Assembly: GCA_003020985.1 (NCBI GenBank)
Contig: PXRM01000026.1
Location: 95,172-159,171 of the forward strand
Reading direction: 5' to 3'
DNA: 64,000 bases
From: Halobacteriales archaeon QS_4_70_19
Lineage (GTDB): Archaea > Halobacteriota > Halobacteria > Halobacteriales > Haloarculaceae
The notes under the pieces were generated by a model, which saw only the letters and a program-made list of their open reading frames with translations, searched no databases and was not told where the DNA came from. Numbering within the stretch: position 1 is the stretch's first letter; the number at the start of each line of letters is the position of its first letter. The position numbers and the translations under genes were made by a program. Below are positions 1 through 7,651 of the stretch, piece by piece.

Positions 1-226
1 ACCCCTCCAGCCGGTCCGCGATGATGGCGTCGACGCGCTCGGCGACCAGCTCGTCGAGCGTCCCGGACTCGGCCGCCGCGGCCGCGTCCGACGACGCGAC
101 GGACGTCCCGGTCGGCTCCCCTAGGTACTCGCGGAGGGCCTCGCGCATGACCTCGCTCTTGGAGGCGTCGAACTCCTCCAGCTGGGCCACGAGGTCGTCG
201 TCGGCCCGGAACGTTATCTTGCTCAC
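1..226 (-). CDS. Ribbon-helix-helix (CopG-like) DNA-binding protein, 3' end outside window
   Basis: The gene reads leftward from a GTG at 226-224 (GTG AGC AAG ATA ACG) and runs off the left edge, so only about the first 75 residues are present. The N-terminus, SKITFRADDDLVAQLEEFD followed by ASKSEVMREALREYL, is the standard ribbon-helix-helix pattern: a short beta strand with alternating polar residues, then two helices. An alanine- and acid-rich linker and a second helical stretch (LDELVAERVDAIIADRL) follow. No in-frame ATG lies just upstream, so GTG is the only sensible start. Such proteins dimerise and bind operator DNA as transcriptional regulators or antitoxins. The target cannot be told from this window. 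Confidence 0.75.
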   Translation of the reverse strand, partial: MSKITFRADDDLVAQLEEFDASKSEVMREALREYLGEPTGTSVASSDAAAAAESGTLDELVAERVDAIIADRLEG

Positions 227-404
227 GTTGTCCGACGTTGTGTGCCACGGTACATCAACCTTCGCGTGGGCGTCTGACGCCCGTCCGTCGACACGTCGTC
301 GCTGTCGGTCAGCGTCGTACCGGTGTCGTCGGTGTCGACACGCCCCCGATACGAGCGCTGTCGGGCGGCGTGGGGCGCCTCGCCACACGTCCGCCGGATG
401 ATAA

Positions 405-412
405 CGATTAAG
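405..412 (+). promoter_or_regulatory. Putative TATA box of tRNA-Tyr
   Basis: The AT-rich stretch CGATTAAG lies 27-34 nt before the first base of tRNA-Tyr, the usual TATA position for an archaeal promoter. Assigned by position and composition only. Confidence 0.4.
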
Positions 413-438
413 TCCGCGACCGGCCCAGTTTCGCGTGC

Positions 439-512
439 CCGCCCTTAGCTCAGACTGGTAGAGCAGTCGACTGTAGATCGACTTGTCCCCCGTTCAAATC
501 GGGGAGGGCGGA
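439..512 (+). tRNA. tRNA-Tyr (anticodon GTA)
   Basis: A complete 74-nt cloverleaf without intron. The acceptor stem CCGCCCT pairs perfectly with AGGGCGG and the discriminator base is A512. The D-arm contains TAGCTCAGACTGGTAGAGCA. The anticodon stem GTCGA/TCGAC encloses CTGTAGA, giving anticodon GTA. The T-arm is CCCCG-TTCAAAT-CGGGG. CCA is not encoded, as usual in haloarchaea. A damaged copy of its 3' half lies immediately downstream. Confidence 0.97.
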
Positions 513-536
513 CTCGTTCTCCAGCCGATTCGTGGC

Positions 537-646
537 CGACTGTAGATCGAATTGTCCCCCGTCCTCGTGAGCGGAGCGAACGAGGGCTCGGAAGTCGCGC
601 GCAGCGAAGCGAGCACGTCTTCCGGCGTTCAAATCGGGGAGGGCGG
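537..646 (+). repeat. Partial tRNA-Tyr copy interrupted by a 62-63 nt hairpin module
   Basis: The block GACTGTAGATCGA-ATTGTCCCCCGT (537-562) repeats the anticodon arm and variable region of the upstream tRNA-Tyr with one C-to-A change. CGTTCAAATCGGGGAGGGCG (from 625) repeats its T-arm and 3' acceptor strand. Between them lie 62-63 nt of foreign GC-rich sequence with two inverted repeats (CCTCGT...ACGAGG, and CGGAAG...CTTCCG). The three bases CGT occur on both sides of the insert, as a short target duplication would leave. The copy has no 5' half, so it cannot form a tRNA. It could be an old attachment-site duplication or an unequal-recombination scar. Confidence 0.75.
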
Positions 647-758
647 ACCTTCCTTCCGGCGCTCTGTACTCCACGGGGTCGTCCGAACCTGCCCGGTTGT
701 CTCACGTCGAGAAACTGGACACCGAGATTATTGTGCGAGCGTGTGGACGGAAACAGGT

Positions 759-1661
759 ATGCAGCAGCCGTACCGTCGCCGGATGACCCCGCTCCGGATC
801 GCGGGGATCTACACCGTCCTCGGCGTCGCGTGGGTGCTCCTGTCGGAGTACCTCACGCTCACACTCGGCCGGTCCACGCTGATCCGGGCACAGGCCGTGC
901 TGGGGGCGGTGTTCGTCGGCGCGTCGGCACTTCTGATCTACGGACTGGCGCAGTACAACCGGCGGCGGCTGGAGGCCGCCACCGTGGATCTCGAGGACCG
1001 CATCCAGCAGGCCCACGTCCTGCACCGGCTCCTGCGCCACAACCTCCGGAACAAATGCAACATCATCGCCGGGCACGCCGAGGCCCTCCGGACCGACGGA
1101 GCCGGCGGGTCGGCGACCGTCATCGAACAGCAGACCGCCGAGATGATCGATCTGAGCGAGAAGAGCAACCTGCTGCGGAAGGTCTCGCTCGAGGAGAGCC
1201 GCCCGGTGGAACTCGACCTCGTCCCCATCGTCCGGCAGACCGTCAACGACGTGCGGGAGCGGTACCCCGCGGCGACCGTGACGACGGCCCTCCCCGATGA
1301 GGCGGAGGTGTTCGCGCACCCGAAGATCGGCCAGGCCATCCGAGAACTGGTCGTCAACGGCATCAAGCACGGCGACGACCCGGTCGAGGTCCGGGTCAGC
1401 CAGGAGGGGACGACCGACACGATGGTCCGGGTCGTCGACAGCGGCGGCGGCTTCCCCGATCTGGAGCGGACGCTCCTTGAGGAGGGCTTCCGCGAGTCAC
1501 AGACCGCCCACTCGAAGGGGCTCGGGCTGTGGGTCCTCCGCTACCTCATGCGCGAATCCGACGGGGCGGCGACCGTCGAGCGCACCGACAGCGAGGGAAC
1601 GACCGTCCGCCTCCGGTTCCAGCCGACCTCCTCGGCAGCCATCAAGGAGTTCCTTCGCTAA
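759..1661 (+). CDS. Membrane-anchored histidine kinase
   Basis: A 300-residue sensor kinase. Two hydrophobic segments at about residues 12-28 and 38-58 form a membrane anchor. A helical linker follows, then the phospho-acceptor H-box (LLRHNLRNKCNIIAGHAE, about 89-106), the N-box ELVVNGIKHG (about 205) and the ATP-lid G-boxes VVDSGGGFPD and SKGLGLWVL. It would autophosphorylate on the H-box histidine and pass the phosphate to a response regulator. No receiver domain and no adjacent regulator gene is present. The reading frame is open further upstream to 552, but that part crosses the tRNA-like copy and hairpin module, so the ATG at 759 was chosen. ATG 783 is an alternative. No recognisable extracytoplasmic sensor domain, so the signal is unknown. 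Confidence 0.85.
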   Translation: MQQPYRRRMTPLRIAGIYTVLGVAWVLLSEYLTLTLGRSTLIRAQAVLGAVFVGASALLIYGLAQYNRRRLEAATVDLEDRIQQAHVLHRLLRHNLRNKCNIIAGHAEALRTDGAGGSATVIEQQTAEMIDLSEKSNLLRKVSLEESRPVELDLVPIVRQTVNDVRERYPAATVTTALPDEAEVFAHPKIGQAIRELVVNGIKHGDDPVEVRVSQEGTTDTMVRVVDSGGGFPDLERTLLEEGFRESQTAHSKGLGLWVLRYLMRESDGAATVERTDSEGTTVRLRFQPTSSAAIKEFLR

Positions 1662-1810
1662 AACGGACGTTGTGTACAAAGGTACGAGTAGCAAATATAT
1701 TCCGGGCTTATCCGTAGGAAATCCTTCTTTCCGACAGTATACTGCAATTTCGTGAGCCCTTCGACGGTTCACCGTCTCCGGTATCAATAACCCGGCTCGA
1801 TCGGACGGGC

Positions 1811-2050
1811 CTACGTCAGCCGCGACCGGACCGCAGCCACCGCCTCGAACGGGTCGATCCGGCCGTCCGGGTCCGTACACCAGACCCGGTCGCCGTCGAC
1901 GGCGACGCAGAAGCAGTCCTCGGCGGAGGGTGAGCAGGTGACCTCGATGTCGTGCCGCTGGCCGAGCCAGTCCGCGAGGACCCGCCGGGTGGCGCTGGCC
2001 TCCTCGCCGAGTCGGCGAGGGGCGCAGTACTCGATTTCGACCTGTGCCAT
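1811..2050 (-). CDS. Small Rdx/SelW-like thioredoxin-fold protein
   Basis: A 79-residue protein starting at the ATG complement of 2048-2050. The N-terminus MAQVEIEYCAPRRLGEEA has the beta strand plus redox-loop layout of the Rdx (SelT/SelW/SelH) family, whose members normally carry Cys-x-x-Cys. Here only the first cysteine remains (CAPR), so a two-cysteine redox reaction is not possible at that site. Two further cysteines occur later (EDCFCVAVDG), possibly compensating. The length matches small SelW-like proteins. It stands alone on the minus strand between the kinase and a pseudogene. Family membership is inferred from pattern; function is unknown. Confidence 0.6.
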   Translation of the reverse strand: MAQVEIEYCAPRRLGEEASATRRVLADWLGQRHDIEVTCSPSAEDCFCVAVDGDRVWCTDPDGRIDPFEAVAAVRSRLT

Positions 2051-2192
2051 GGCCCCCTGCTTCCCGGCCGTGGCTGATAAAGCGTCGGGCGGGCGCGAAC
2101 GTTGCCGGCCGATGGTGCCAGCGCGGGCGATGCGGTGGCCACGGGTCGTTCGCCGACGGCAGTTACCTGCCATCCCCGCCCACCCGGACTGT

Positions 2193-2770
2193 ATGTCACA
2201 GTCCGATGACCCGTCCCTTCACGGTACCGGCCGCCCCCCGTCCGTTCCGGTACGAGGGCGAGGTCGAAGCCGGCGAGAAACGGCAGTTCCGCTCCGAGGT
2301 GAGCGAGACCTCCCTCGGTGACCCCGTCGCGGTGCCCGTCACGATCATCAACGGCGAGGAGCCGGGCCCGCAACTCTCCTGTACGACGGCCACGGCGACG
2401 AACTCAACGGCGTGAAAGTGTGCCAGGAGTTCGCCCGGGCGTACGACCCGGCCGACCCCGCCGGCACGCTCGTCCTCCTCCACGTCGTCAACGTCCCCGG
2501 GCTCCGGGCTCAGCAGCGCGACATCCCCGCCCACGACCCGGACACGAACCGCGCGTTCCCGGGCGGGAGCGCCAACGCGGCCTCGTGGATGGCCCGAGGC
2601 TGTGGGACGCGTTCGTCTCGCGCTGTGACCTCTGTCTCGACTTCCACACCCCCACGCGTAATCGGACGACGATGTACCACGCCCGGGCGGACACCTCGCG
2701 ACCGGCGGTCGACGGGCTCGCGCGGGCGGTCGACGCGAACGTCATCCTCGGTGGCGCCGGCGACGACTGA
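2193..2770 (+). pseudogene. Decayed succinylglutamate desuccinylase/aspartoacylase-family gene
   Basis: Recognisable pieces of this zinc carboxypeptidase-like family lie in order but in different frames. A start (MSQSDDPSLHG) shifts to PFRYEGEVEAGEKRQFRSEV and VPVTIINGEEPGP. A further shift leads to GHGDELNGVKVCQEFARAYD, then HVVNVPGLRAQQRDIP and NRAFPGGS. Another shift gives LWDAFVSRCDLCLDFHTPTRN and MYHARADT. The zinc-ligand region HGDELNG and the later DFHT motif are still visible, but bases are missing between GPQL and HGDE. Homology stops at about 2770, well short of a full-length protein, where the oppositely oriented ligase gene begins. At least three frameshifts and a 3' truncation make this non-functional. 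Intact members deacylate N-acylated amino acids or act as AGTO-type deacylases. Confidence 0.85.
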
Positions 2771-2786
2771 CCCCGGGCGCGCGGCG

Positions 2787-3674
2787 TCAGTCCGCGGTCG
2801 GGTCCTCGCGGTCCCGCGTCCAGGCCTCGCTCCGGTACTTCGCGTCCGCGAGTTCGCGCGCGGCCTCGCGCTCGGCGTCAGTCCACTCGTCCTTGACCCA
2901 CTCGTCGCCCTCGATGGCGCCGCACCACTCGCCCAGGCCGTCCTCGATGACCCGGACCGCGCGGTCCCGTTCGAGGTTGAGGCTGTCCAGCATGTCGACG
3001 TGCTCGGAGTCGATGGGCGTGTCCCGCTCCGTGTTCGCGCTTGCGCCCAGGTCCGCCACCCGCTCGCGGAACGCGTCGCCGTCGACCGGCGGGTCCGCGA
3101 AGCACGCGAGGTGGCGCTCGGGCTCGAGTTCGAAGCTGATGGAGCCGTGCTGGACCACCGCGTCACGCGTCCGGTACTGGGCGTTACCCGCCAGCTTCCG
3201 TCCGCCGAGGACGATGTCGTGGGCGGGGTCGATAGCCCGGAGGTAGCAGGACGGCTCGTACAGCGCCTCGGCGGGCTCGTCGGCGAACGCCGCCGGGACA
3301 CCCAGCTGCTTGAAGGCGTCGAGCAACGGCTGGCAGAACAGCTCGTACGTCTCCTCCAGGTCCCCCGGGACCGCGTCGGCGGGCGCGACGATGGAGTAGG
3401 CGACGTCGCCGTGGGTGTCGTGGTAGATGCCGCCGCCGCCGGTCGGCCGCCGGACGACGTCGATGCCGTTCGACTCGCAGAACTCCCAGTCGACCGTGTC
3501 GGGGTCCTGCCGGTAGCCCAGCGAGAGGCAGGCCGGCAGCCACTGGTAGACCCGGATGGTGCCGAGCCCCTCCTCGGCAGCGGTGCGGGCGGCGATCTCG
3601 TCGTGGGCGAAACTGCTCGCCCCGCTGACGACCTCCTCGCGGATCAGCCGCCAGTCGGCGTCCCTGATGCTCAT
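2787..3674 (-). CDS. Lipoate-protein ligase A family protein
   Basis: A 295-residue member of the biotin/lipoyl ligase fold (BPL_LplA_LipB). The substrate-binding signature RRPTGGGGIYHD and the catalytic-lysine segment GGRKLAGNAQYR are both present. The N-terminal part LSLGYRQDPDTVD and the Asp-rich C-terminal helices also fit the family. It should activate lipoate or octanoate with ATP and transfer it to lipoyl domains of 2-oxoacid dehydrogenases or glycine cleavage H protein. The start MSIRDADWRL (3674) was chosen over an upstream ATG at 3722 because family similarity begins there. A neighbouring lipoyl-enzyme gene is not present, so whether it is LplA-like or an octanoyl transferase is open. 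Confidence 0.85.
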   Translation of the reverse strand: MSIRDADWRLIREEVVSGASSFAHDEIAARTAAEEGLGTIRVYQWLPACLSLGYRQDPDTVDWEFCESNGIDVVRRPTGGGGIYHDTHGDVAYSIVAPADAVPGDLEETYELFCQPLLDAFKQLGVPAAFADEPAEALYEPSCYLRAIDPAHDIVLGGRKLAGNAQYRTRDAVVQHGSISFELEPERHLACFADPPVDGDAFRERVADLGASANTERDTPIDSEHVDMLDSLNLERDRAVRVIEDGLGEWCGAIEGDEWVKDEWTDAEREAARELADAKYRSEAWTRDREDPTAD

Positions 3675-3773
3675 GGCCCGGCGTTGTGCGGGTGCGGGGA
3701 TAGCGGTTGCGGCGTCGGGCACGCCGGGGACGCTGCCGTCCCCCGGCTACGAGAACAGCCGGTGCCCCTCCAG

Positions 3774-4502
3774 TTACGAGAACAGCCGGCGCGCGACCAC
3801 GTCCGGCAGGCGGTCGAGGAAGCCGGCGACGAGCCGCCACCGCCGGGTGACGAACGCCTTCCGCTTCCCCCGGCGGACGGCCCGATAGATCTGCGCGGCG
3901 GCGGTCTCCGGCGAGCACATCCAGAAGGTGCCACCCGCCAGGTCCGTGTCGACGAAGCCGGGCTCGATGGTCGTCACGCCGATGTCGGCGTCCCGGCCGC
4001 GGGCGCGGTAGCGGAGCCCGTCGCAGTAGTTCGAGACGAACGCCTTCGACGCCGGGTACGCCGGCACGTCGCCGACGGACATGTGCGCCGCGACGGAGGA
4101 GATACCGATCAGTCGGCCGTGGCCCTGTGCCTCGAAGCGCTCCATCGCGACCGTCGCGAGCGCGGTGAACCCCCGGACGTTCACGTCGATGGTCTGCCGT
4201 TCCCGCTCCCAGTCCAGCTCCGGGTTCCCCGGCGCGACGCCGGCCGACAGGACCACTACGTCGACCTCGCCCATCGCGTCGGCGAGTTCGCGGAACCCCT
4301 CGCGGGCGTCCGCCGTGTCCGTCACGTCCATCCTCGCAACGTAGGCCTGGGTCGGGAGTTGGTTGCCGATGAGCTCCAGGCGGTCGCGCCGGCGGGCAGT
4401 CAGACCGATCTCGTACGAGTGGGCGGCGAACTCGCGGGCCAGCGCCTCGCCGATGCCCGAGGACGCGCCGACGACGATGGCCGACGGGGTGTCGTTACTC
4501 AT
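3774..4502 (-). CDS. Short-chain dehydrogenase/reductase (SDR)
   Basis: A 242-residue classical SDR. The cofactor-binding glycine motif GASSGIGE is near the N-terminus, the central VLSAGVA replaces the usual NNAG, and the active site has ISSVAAH serine followed by AYPASKAF (Tyr-x-x-x-Lys). The C-terminal segment RRGKRKAFVTRRWRLVAGFL is basic and hydrophobic, as in SDRs that associate with membrane or act on lipid-like substrates. The start was set at MSNDTPSAIV, where the Rossmann fold begins, rather than at the in-frame ATG 120 nt upstream. The substrate is unknown. It lies about 100 nt downstream of the ligase gene's start and is transcribed the same way, but no coupling is evident. Confidence 0.88.
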   Translation of the reverse strand: MSNDTPSAIVVGASSGIGEALAREFAAHSYEIGLTARRRDRLELIGNQLPTQAYVARMDVTDTADAREGFRELADAMGEVDVVVLSAGVAPGNPELDWERERQTIDVNVRGFTALATVAMERFEAQGHGRLIGISSVAAHMSVGDVPAYPASKAFVSNYCDGLRYRARGRDADIGVTTIEPGFVDTDLAGGTFWMCSPETAAAQIYRAVRRGKRKAFVTRRWRLVAGFLDRLPDVVARRLFS

Positions 4503-4803
4503 ACTCGGCCGCTGGCAGGGCGGGGGGGTCAACCCCCCGGAATCCACCCGGCGACACGGGCCCGCCCCCGGGTCGCGGCGGCCCCGCTCCCGCCAGTCGG
4601 CACCAGGGGGGCGGTCGTCCACGAGCGAGCGTTCGGGATCGAAGGTAGAACGTGTCGGGTAGTTCGCGGGGCGGCTAATGAGAATAGGTCCGGTAAAAGA
4701 ATCAAAAGATCGAAATAATATACAGGAGAGTGTCTTATCGTAGAAGTATTCCGACTATCCGTCTTATTTCGTACCGCGTTGCGGGTGCGGTTTTGGTCCG
4801 AGA

Positions 4804-5125
4804 GACGCCACAGGCGTCGCTCGTCGTACCGAGGGAACGGAGTTCCCTCGTCGCTCGCGGGACCGAGGGTCCCGCTCACTCACGAAAGGCGGCTGCGCCG
4901 CCTTTCGAACGACACCGGCACGAGGGCGCGGAGTCCTCGTGAGCAGAGCACGAGGGCCGTGCCGGAACTTGCTCCGGCTGAGTGCCCGAGTTCCGGCCCT
5001 TCCCTGAACGTTCTTTGGCCGAGTGGATTGCCGGCGAAGCCGGCAATCGAATAGCTGGCCGGCTTCGCTGGCCAGCCAGTTCCCGCAGCGGCGCGCTTCG
5101 CGCGCTGCGAGGAGGCCCGAGGCGC
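4804..5125. repeat. Cluster of GC-rich triloop hairpins (element A)
   Basis: The 636-nt gene-free gap 4503-5138 starts with an AT-rich stretch (about 4680-4790) and then holds successive perfect inverted repeats with short loops. Examples are GACGCC-aca-GGCGTC (4804-4818), GAGGGAAC-gga-GTTCCCTC (4831-4849), GCGGGACC-gag-GGTCCCGC (4857-4875), an 11-bp stem with loop TGC (4883-4907) and a 10-bp stem with loop GAA (5026-5048). These are followed by GAATAGCTGGCCGGC and GCGCGC-ttc-GCGCGC. The cluster ends at a poly-A run, CGCAAAAAAGC, which reads as poly-T in the direction of the neighbouring hydrolase gene, whose stop is at 5139. It is related to the cluster at 47106-47336. Any coding role is unlikely. 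Confidence 0.8.
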
Positions 5126-5138
5126 AAAAAAGCTCCCG

Positions 5139-7574
5139 TCAGTCGGCCTCGCCGGGCTGCCCGTTCGCCGGGGTCTCGTCCGGGCTGGGGCCGACGAGCG
5201 GGCCGAGGTCGATGGTGGTGTCGCCGCCGACGACCTCCACCGTCTCGCGGCCGAACGGGCCCGCGAGCGTGAGCGTCGCGATCCCGTCGCTACGGACGAT
5301 GAGCCGGAGGTCCTCGTCGGCCTCCAGGCCGGCCTCCTCGATCCACAGCGTGACGCCGTCGACGTTCTCCAGCTTGACGTGGAGCTCGTTGGCCTCGTCG
5401 TGGACGTGTTCGAAGTCGATCCACTTCGTGCCCTTGCTGATGCGGTGTTGCGGGTCGGTGCCGGTCTCGTGGAAGCTCTCCGGGACCGCCTTGTCGTACC
5501 CCTCGGCGAGCGAGTGCGCGTCGACCAGCCCGTCCTCCTCCTGGTCGCGGACGGTGATGTCGCTGACCCAGTAGGCCTTGTCGTGAGCGAGGCCGAGTGC
5601 GGGCTCGTCGAACTCGGGGTCGCGCCGGTAGGTGACGCGGGTCGGGCCGCGCTTGACCTCGCCGCGGCCGAGGAACGCCGGCGCCCGGTCCCACTTGTCG
5701 CGGACGGCCAGCATCAGGTGGCCCGCCGCGGGGAACACGTCGAGTTGGTGGCGGTAGCCGTGGTTGCGGAGAGTCCGGGCGTAGCTGATGGGCCCGAGGA
5801 CCGGGACCAGCGCGTCTCGGCCGCCGTTCCACAGCAGCATCGGGATGTGCCGGAGGTTGTCCGAGAGGTCGATGGCGTTCTCCTGGTGGGTGGTGAAGAG
5901 GGTGAGGAACTCCCCGCCGCCGCGACCGCCGAGCAGCCGCTGGGTCAGCAGCGGCGGCGACCGGAGCAGGCCGAACGACGGCCCCTCGAGGGGGTCCTCG
6001 GAGGGCGGCGCGACCGCGGAGAACCCGCGGGCGAACAGGTCGGGGTATTTCGCGCTGAGGATCTGGGTGCCGAACCCGCCCATCGAGTAGCCCGCCACCG
6101 TCACCCGGTCGCGGTCGACCTCGTAGCGCGTCTCGAGGTCGCGCCACGCCTCGAACACGTCCACCTCGCCCTCCCGTCGGTACCAGCGCCCGGGGCCGCG
6201 GGCCTGGGGCATCAGGACGATGCCGTCGTTCTCCTCGGCGATGCCCTCGACCAGCCCCGGCATGAAGACGCTGTACTCGTTGTAGTTGCAGCCAAGCGAG
6301 TGGAGCAGCAGCGTCATCGGCGACGGCTCCTCGGGGTCGTGGCCGGGCGGGACGTAGGCGCCGTACGGCTGGATGCGCCCCCAGAACACGTCGTTGTAGG
6401 GGTCGGTCCCCTGGCGGCCGTAGTCGTAGCGTGAGGGGTACAGCATCGTCAGGTAGCCCGTCGTCGGGACGCGGCTGTCGTCGAGCCCCTGGCGGAGCTT
6501 CGCGAAGTCGATGTCGGCGTTGAACCGGGAGATGTCGCGCTCGGCGAGCGCCCGCGCCTGCCCGAACTCGCGCCAGTTCCCCCGCCCGATGGTCCGGGGG
6601 AGCTCGCTGTCCAGTGCGGCGCTCAGCTCGTCGAGGAACGACTGCGTCCCCGGGACCGGTGACAGCCGCCCGACCGTGCTGGTGAGGAACCGGGGGAGCC
6701 CGCCCATCAGGACGTTCCGCGTCGCCTGCGAGAGGCCGAGCAGGTTGAGTTCGTCCTCCTGGAGCGGCTCGTCGAAGCGGAAGCCGACATTGAAGATCGG
6801 CGGCGGGTTCGCCGACGGCCGGGCGCCGCCCGGCAGGTCCTCGGTCGGGTTCTCCCGGGGCTGTTTGAACTGGTCGTTCTCGGGGTCCCAGAGGCCCGTG
6901 CCGAGGTAGTGGCGCCACGTCCCCTGCCCCGGGTCGATGGGTACCTGCACCTCGATCTGGTTGCGCTCGACGTCGACACTCACCCGGTCGTCGTCGAGGC
7001 GCTCGCCGTCGAATTCGGCGCCCGTGCCCCAGGTGACGAGGACGTGGTCCGCGGGGGCGCCCAGGTCGCCCAGGCCGTAGCCCCAGTCGGTCGCGCCGTC
7101 GAGCGGGCCACCCGAGGAGGTGGTGTCGATGCCGAGCGCGATGCCGACCAGGTCCGGTTCGGACATCGAGTTGAGCGTGAAGCGGTAGACGATCTCGTCC
7201 TCCGCGCCGGAGTCGTCGACCCGGCAGCGAAACTCCAGCAGGTCCGCCGCGTTGTAGTGGTAGCGGCTGTGGGCGTTGGGGTAGTACAGGTCGCCGGTGG
7301 CCGGCGAGAAACTCCCGTAGGCGCTGCGGGCGTCCGAGGGCGCCTGCGAGAGCACGGAGCGCTGGTCGGCGCCGTGGTCGTCGAAAATGAAGTCCTGGTA
7401 GATGTACTCGCCGTCCTCGTACGCGGCGGAGCCACAGACCAGGAGCGGGTCGGCCTCCCAGCCGGGGCCGTTCTCGAGCGGCGGCGGCGTCGGGGTCGAC
7501 CCGTACAGCGCGTCGGGGCCCGGTCGGGGCGACGTGGTCGGCAACTCGCCTGGGTCGCCGTGGTCCTCGGCCAT
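5139..7574 (-). CDS. Large alpha/beta hydrolase with N-terminal beta-sandwich module (downstream paralog)
   Basis: An 811-residue protein in three parts. Residues 1-190 form a beta-rich module (opening RPGPDALYG...NGPGWEADPLLVCGSAAYEDGEYIYQD style) resembling surface or carbohydrate-binding modules found with glucodextranases. A linker follows. From about residue 380 there is an alpha/beta-hydrolase/PHB-depolymerase-like domain with LLLHSLGCNYNEY (oxyanion region), nucleophile elbow AGYSMGGFG, an acid in WNGGRDALVPV and histidine in PAAGHLMLA. A C-terminal beta domain ends in VEVVGGDTTIDLG. No signal peptide is visible. Start MAEDHGDPG (7574) fits better than the upstream ATG at 7595. It lies 77 nt behind its paralog and is probably co-transcribed. 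Likely an esterase or peptidase; the substrate is unknown. Confidence 0.85.
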   Translation of the reverse strand: MAEDHGDPGELPTTSPRPGPDALYGSTPTPPPLENGPGWEADPLLVCGSAAYEDGEYIYQDFIFDDHGADQRSVLSQAPSDARSAYGSFSPATGDLYYPNAHSRYHYNAADLLEFRCRVDDSGAEDEIVYRFTLNSMSEPDLVGIALGIDTTSSGGPLDGATDWGYGLGDLGAPADHVLVTWGTGAEFDGERLDDDRVSVDVERNQIEVQVPIDPGQGTWRHYLGTGLWDPENDQFKQPRENPTEDLPGGARPSANPPPIFNVGFRFDEPLQEDELNLLGLSQATRNVLMGGLPRFLTSTVGRLSPVPGTQSFLDELSAALDSELPRTIGRGNWREFGQARALAERDISRFNADIDFAKLRQGLDDSRVPTTGYLTMLYPSRYDYGRQGTDPYNDVFWGRIQPYGAYVPPGHDPEEPSPMTLLLHSLGCNYNEYSVFMPGLVEGIAEENDGIVLMPQARGPGRWYRREGEVDVFEAWRDLETRYEVDRDRVTVAGYSMGGFGTQILSAKYPDLFARGFSAVAPPSEDPLEGPSFGLLRSPPLLTQRLLGGRGGGEFLTLFTTHQENAIDLSDNLRHIPMLLWNGGRDALVPVLGPISYARTLRNHGYRHQLDVFPAAGHLMLAVRDKWDRAPAFLGRGEVKRGPTRVTYRRDPEFDEPALGLAHDKAYWVSDITVRDQEEDGLVDAHSLAEGYDKAVPESFHETGTDPQHRISKGTKWIDFEHVHDEANELHVKLENVDGVTLWIEEAGLEADEDLRLIVRSDGIATLTLAGPFGRETVEVVGGDTTIDLGPLVGPSPDETPANGQPGEAD

Positions 7575-7651
7575 ACCCCTCCTTACCCTCCCCAACTGTA
7601 AATGTGTTTACTCGTTGATCGACAGTGGGTTTTTGTGGAGCCGCGGCCCGG

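Noticed and set aside
2412-4718. A 768-codon open frame on the plus strand
   Set aside because: It covers the minus-strand ligase and SDR genes, which have clear conserved motifs. The plus-strand product is Arg/Val-rich low complexity, typical of the antisense of GC-rich genes.
4804-5125. CRISPR array
   Set aside because: The repeated units are different palindromes, not identical repeats with regular spacers, and no cas genes are present.
4529-5127. Small open frames inside hairpin element A
   Set aside because: They arise because the hairpins keep triplet spacing and lack stops; they have no start signals and no conserved protein pattern.
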